This document shows positions 57,842 to 64,000 of a DNA stretch of 64,000 nucleotides, piece by piece; positions within the stretch are counted from its first letter, which is position 1; every line of letters begins with the position of its first letter. Under the pieces are notes generated by a model. That model made no database searches. It was not told where the DNA came from and saw nothing but the letters and a program-made list of their open reading frames with translations. The DNA is taken from NCBI RefSeq assembly GCF_900163545.1, contig NZ_FUHW01000007.1, positions 1 through 64,000 of the forward strand. The letters are read 5' to 3'. A program made the position numbers and the translations under genes. The stretch comes from Arthrobacter rhombi. GTDB lineage: Bacteria > Actinomycetota > Actinomycetes > Actinomycetales > Micrococcaceae.

Positions 57842-58590
57842 TGGACGACCCGTTGAATGTCTTTTTGTGGCTGATCTTTCCCTATATCTGTCTGACCATC
57901 TTCATCCTCGGACACATCTGGCGGTATCGCTATGACAAGTTCGGATGGACCTCACGGTCGAGCCAAATGTATGAGAGCAGCATCCTGCGCTGGGCGAACC
58001 CCATGTTCCACTTCGGCATCCTGGCGGTCTTCCTCGGTCACGTCATGGGTTTGGGAATTCCCCAAAGTTGGACCGATGCCGTCGGGATCTCTGAAGGGAT
58101 GTACCACTTCATGGCGATCTCGGTCGGAGCCATCGCGGGGGTCTTCACGATCGTCGGATTCATCGGGCTGCTGTATCGGCGACGCTTCACCAAGGCCGTA
58201 CTGGGCGCCACCACCAAGATGGACAAGACGATGTACTTCACCCTCGGGCTGGTCATCGTGGCAGGACTGGCCAATACCGTTTCGGGCGTGGCTGGAGCCT
58301 ATAACTACCGCGAAGGCGTTTCCATCTGGTTCCGCAGCATCTTCTATTTCAACCCGCAGCCCGATTTGATGGTCGATGCCCCGTTCACGTTCCAGTTCCA
58401 CGCGCTGATCGCCATCTTCCTCTTCGCGCTGTGGCCCTTCACCCGCCTGGTGCACGTCTTCACGGCGCCAGTGGGGTACATCTTCCGCCCCTACGTCCTC
58501 TACCGCAGCCGTGATGCCCATGCGGGATCGCGGGACGTCCGGCGCGGCTGGGAGAAGGTCGACACCATTCCCAAACGTCGTCCCGACTGA
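57841..58590 (+). CDS. narI: respiratory nitrate reductase gamma subunit (cytochrome b)
   Basis: A 249-aa five-helix diheme cytochrome b that oxidises menaquinol and anchors NarGH. The four heme-ligating histidines are His57, His67, His187 and His205; the last two fall on the same numbers as in the E. coli protein. The ATG at 57841 overlaps the narJ stop (TAATG). Two hairpins follow the gene. No narK transporter or nitrite reductase is in the window, so the fate of nitrite is not visible. Confidence 0.95.
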   Translation: MDDPLNVFLWLIFPYICLTIFILGHIWRYRYDKFGWTSRSSQMYESSILRWANPMFHFGILAVFLGHVMGLGIPQSWTDAVGISEGMYHFMAISVGAIAGVFTIVGFIGLLYRRRFTKAVLGATTKMDKTMYFTLGLVIVAGLANTVSGVAGAYNYREGVSIWFRSIFYFNPQPDLMVDAPFTFQFHALIAIFLFALWPFTRLVHVFTAPVGYIFRPYVLYRSRDAHAGSRDVRRGWEKVDTIPKRRPD

Positions 58591-58622
58591 TCGGAAAAGG
58601 ACAACAGCAGATACTCCTCCCG

Positions 58623-58651
58623 GCGAGGGGGTGCCAGGTGCACCCCCTCGC
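58623..58651 (+). terminator. intrinsic terminator after narGHJI
   Basis: A perfect 12-bp stem GCGAGGGGGTGC / GCACCCCCTCGC with loop CAGGT lies 32 bases after the narI stop, followed by TGTGCTGTC. The T-tract is weak. Confidence 0.75.
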
Positions 58652-58664
58652 TGTGCTGTCATAT

Positions 58665-58688
58665 CGCCCCGGACCACTGTCCGGGGCG
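58665..58688 (+). terminator. second hairpin after narGHJI
   Basis: CGCCCCGGAC and GTCCGGGGCG form a perfect 10-bp stem with loop CACT, 13 bases after the first terminator, giving a tandem arrangement without a T-tract. Confidence 0.5.
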
Positions 58689-58853
58689 CCGACGTCAAGC
58701 GCATTTCCGCACGCAAATCCCTGTTTTCATGCTCTTGAGCTTCAATGGTCCGGCATTTCCTGCGGGGGCATCTCAGAGGTAATCACAAAGTTTGGCGCTT
58801 CGAACTAAATACTACGAGGTCACGTAGACAAATGTTCCAGCAAGGTGTTATTA

Positions 58854-58895
58854 CTAGATGTAGGCCACCAAGGGTCTACTGACCACAACATCTAG
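58854..58895. promoter_or_regulatory. inverted repeat upstream of nrdI, possible NrdR-type sites
   Basis: CTAGATGT (58854-58861) and ACATCTAG (58888-58895) are perfect arms, centres 34 bases apart, 37-78 bases before the nrdI ATG. Paired NrdR boxes are usual before class Ib nrd operons and contain similar AT-rich cores, but the match to the published consensus is loose. Confidence 0.4.
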
Positions 58896-58931
58896 ATCCG
58901 CCGCCACGGCGGGAGCCAAGGAGCCTTGCGC

Positions 58932-59434
58932 ATGAAGACGACTGAATCGGGGCGTTTGGACGGGGCCGGGCGCACGGCGTCCACCCCGCTCGACAAGGAC
59001 ACCTTGCCGGAGGTGGTGTATTTCTCCAGCGTCTCAGGAAACACCCGACGCTTCATTGAACGGCTGGACCTGCCCGCGGCGCGGATTCCCTTGCGCCCCC
59101 GGGTCGAGGGAGACCTGCGGGTGTCCCGTCCGTTCGTCCTGGTCGTACCCACCTACGGGGGAGGCCACCGTTCCACCGCAGTGCCGAAGCAAGTGATCGG
59201 TTTCCTCAACGATCCCGTCAACCGCGGCCTGCTGCGCGGGGTGATCACCGCCGGGAACACGAACTTCGGTGAGGACTATTGCCTGGCCGGCGCGGTCATT
59301 TCCGATAAATGCCAGGTGCCCGAGCTGTATCGGTTCGAACTGCTGGGTACCGAACGCGACGTACACAGGGTCCGCGAGGGCCTCTCCAGCTTCTGGCACA
59401 ACCACCACGCCACCACACCACTCGAGGAGTACGC

Positions 59435-59438
<4 letters not shown>
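58932..59438 (+). CDS. nrdI: class Ib ribonucleotide reductase flavodoxin-like NrdI
   Basis: A 168-aa NrdI that supplies the oxidant for assembling the manganese-tyrosyl cofactor of NrdF. The FMN-binding phosphate loop is [16 protein letters not shown], with VVPTYGGG and [16 protein letters not shown] as further conserved FMN-contact segments. AAGGAG is 8 bases from the ATG at 58932. The N-terminus is about 25 residues longer than usual. It is first in nrdIEF, overlapping nrdE as ATGA. The customary upstream nrdH is missing here. Confidence 0.93.
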
Positions 59439-62657
<3,219 letters not shown>

Positions 62658-62663
62658 GCCGAG

Positions 62664-62692
62664 CTTCCCGAGGATGTGGGCACCCCGGGAAG
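62664..62692. terminator. weak hairpin after nrdF
   Basis: CTTCCCG (62664-62670) pairs with CGGGAAG (62686-62692) over a 15-base loop in the 61-base convergent gap. No T-tract is present. Confidence 0.45.
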
Positions 62693-62718
62693 TATGGGGC
62701 GGGGGTGCCGGTCACGGG

Positions 62719-63468
62719 CTAAGAGGGGAGAGCAGGTCGTTCCTGTAGGTATTGTGCGAAGGTCTGGTCTCCGAAGGGTTCTCCGGGGACCAGGTTCGCA
62801 CCGGCGTCGAGCCCCTTGAAGACCTGGAGGAACGGCAAGCGCACCCGTAGCGAGGGGCGTCTGCCTCCCCGGACCGTACGCCATTGGCGGTACATCTGAC
62901 CGATGTCCAGCTGTTCGGGACCGCCGATATCCGCCACCCGTCCACGGGGGACGCCGGCAGCCAGTTGCGCCAGCCGACCGGCCACCTCGGAGACGGAGAT
63001 GGTCTGGAACCGCGCTGCCGGCGTCAGCACGACCGGCAGATGTCGTTGGGCGGTGAAGAGCCCCTCGATCAACGAGTGGAATTGGGTGGCCCGTTGCAAC
63101 GTGAACGGGACGCCGGAGCCCTGCACGATCATTTCGATGGCGAGCCGCTGGTTGTAGTAGGCCAGCGGGATGTCCTCGATGCCGACGATCGAGATGAGCA
63201 CCACATGTCCGATGCCGGCACGCTGGGCCGCGGCCACCAGATTCCGTGCCAACCTCAAGTCCCGTGCCCCTCCCGTATGGGCGCAATGGATGACCGTATC
63301 CACGCCGCGCAGGGCCTCGTCCAGGCCGTCCCCGGTGAAGAGGTCGACCGGGAGCAGGCCTGGGCGCCCTGAGCTGGAGGTACCCACTGCCTCCTGGCCG
63401 GCGGCCTCCACCGCGGCAAACGTCTGGGCCCCGAGTTGTCCACCGGCACCGGTGACCAGGATCTTCAT
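62719..63468 (-). CDS. NAD(P)H-binding NmrA/atypical SDR family protein
   Basis: A 249-aa protein with the atypical-SDR cofactor motif ILVTGAGGQLGAQTFAAVEA at its N-terminus and the VVLISIVGI strand in place of a classical catalytic Ser. The segment IPLAYYNQRLAIEMIVQGSG has Tyr and a following charged residue but not the strict YxxxK, as in NmrA-like or NAD-epimerase-like proteins that act as reductases or redox sensors. SEVAGRLAQLA and the C-terminal helices fit the family. It stands alone, convergent with nrdF. Function is unknown. Confidence 0.8.
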   Translation of the reverse strand: MKILVTGAGGQLGAQTFAAVEAAGQEAVGTSSSGRPGLLPVDLFTGDGLDEALRGVDTVIHCAHTGGARDLRLARNLVAAAQRAGIGHVVLISIVGIEDIPLAYYNQRLAIEMIVQGSGVPFTLQRATQFHSLIEGLFTAQRHLPVVLTPAARFQTISVSEVAGRLAQLAAGVPRGRVADIGGPEQLDIGQMYRQWRTVRGGRRPSLRVRLPFLQVFKGLDAGANLVPGEPFGDQTFAQYLQERPALPS

Positions 63469-63606
63469 CTCTGCCCCTTCCCTGCAGCGTCCGGGGGAGC
63501 GCCGGTTCGCGGTTGATCGTGTGACTAGTCTGCCCCGCTACCGCCACGAAGGGTACACCCGAGACCAACGACGACCGGGCGGCTCGGCGTCGGCCAGACT
63601 AGGGGC

Positions 63607-63945
63607 ATGACCATCACGAAATCCGTCATTCTCTTCGCCCTGGCGGCCGTCGCCGAAATTGGTGGCGCCTGGCTGATCTGGCAGACCGTGCGCGAGGACC
63701 GGGCCTGGTGGCTCGCGGGCCTCGGCATCATGGCCCTGGGAGCCTACGGGTTCGTGGCAACCTTGCAGCCCGAGGCCAATTTCGGCCGCATCCTCGCCGC
63801 CTATGGGGGAGTGTTCGTCGCCGGCTCCCTTCTCTGGGGGATGGCCTTCGACGGGTTCCGGCCCGATCGGTGGGACCTCTTGGGCGCCATGATCTGCCTG
63901 GCGGGCGTCGCGGTCATCATGTTCGTTCCCCGGCAGGGAAGCTGA
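63607..63945 (+). CDS. YnfA (UPF0060) family small membrane protein
   Basis: A 112-aa four-helix membrane protein of the YnfA/UPF0060 family, which resembles small multidrug-resistance transporters. The family opening [20 protein letters not shown] with the conserved AEIGG and W residues, and [16 protein letters not shown] in helix 3, are clear. It would insert in the cytoplasmic membrane; efflux of cationic compounds has been suggested for relatives. Length is standard. It is a single gene, divergent from the NmrA-like protein, and the window ends 55 bases later. Confidence 0.88.
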   Translation: MTITKSVILFALAAVAEIGGAWLIWQTVREDRAWWLAGLGIMALGAYGFVATLQPEANFGRILAAYGGVFVAGSLLWGMAFDGFRPDRWDLLGAMICLAGVAVIMFVPRQGS

Positions 63946-64000
63946 ATCGGGCCGGGTCTGGGCGGTTTCCACCCTCGGCCCCGGGGATCAGGTGTACCAG

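Larger units (their letters stand above)
58591..58931 (+). other. 341-base region between narI and nrdI
   Basis: It holds two adjacent hairpins after narI and, nearer nrdI, an AT-rich tract with the CTAGATGT/ACATCTAG inverted pair. No glutaredoxin-like nrdH gene is present in any frame. Confidence 0.6.

Overview
The window is GC-rich and densely coded, with many ATGA/GTGA/TAATG stop-start overlaps and frequent GTG and TTG starts. Gene content points to a high-GC Gram-positive of the Micrococcaceae (Arthrobacter/Paeniglutamicibacter-like): a DUF222-HNH gene with an actinobacterial-type SOS box, narGHJI, class Ib nrdIEF, CUT1 sugar permeases without their own ATPase, and Tat-exported polysaccharide lyases. 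The taxonomic call is inference. No rRNA, tRNA, CRISPR array, insertion sequence or prophage was seen.

Layout. 1-7 kb: ordinary genes (alpha/beta hydrolase, DUF222-HNH, diacylglycerol-kinase-like protein, a 53-aa membrane protein, LysE-type exporter, two coupled MFS pumps). 7-9 kb: an SDR-MarR-SDR operon with two matching operator-like repeats in front. 9.4-20.6 kb: an uptake and catabolism cluster of two tandem BCCT transporters, a LysR regulator, an aldehyde dehydrogenase, a 577-aa protein of unknown family, an M19-dipeptidase homologue lacking several metal ligands, DUF3726, RidA and a diaminopropionate ammonia-lyase. Its substrate is unknown. 20.6-47 kb: a sulfated-glycosaminoglycan locus. 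47-51.5 kb: a LacI-controlled dehydrogenase / DUF993 / isomerase operon. 51.8-58.6 kb: narGHJI. 58.9-62.7 kb: nrdIEF. The window ends with an NmrA-like protein and a YnfA-family protein.

The sulfated-glycan locus is the most striking part. It has a complete formylglycine-generating enzyme (both catalytic cysteines) and four sulfatases, each with the Cys-type C-x-P-x-R maturation site and none with a signal peptide. Two PL8-family lyases (one chondroitin AC/hyaluronate type, one chondroitinase ABC type) both carry twin-arginine signals. There is also a CUT1 sugar ABC importer, an SsuABC/TauABC-like importer, a DUF2264 protein, CutC, a Gfo/Idh/MocA dehydrogenase, a sugar isomerase-like protein, and ROK and GntR/LacI-hybrid regulators. 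The suggested flow is: lyases cut chondroitin/dermatan sulfate or hyaluronan outside the cell, sulfated unsaturated oligosaccharides are imported, and FGE-activated sulfatases desulfate them in the cytoplasm. No GH88 or GH105 unsaturated-uronyl hydrolase is visible; DUF2264 or the dehydrogenase/isomerase proteins are candidates for that step. Short repeated promoter-region elements (TTTATTCC-like boxes and several palindromes) suggest the units form one regulon.
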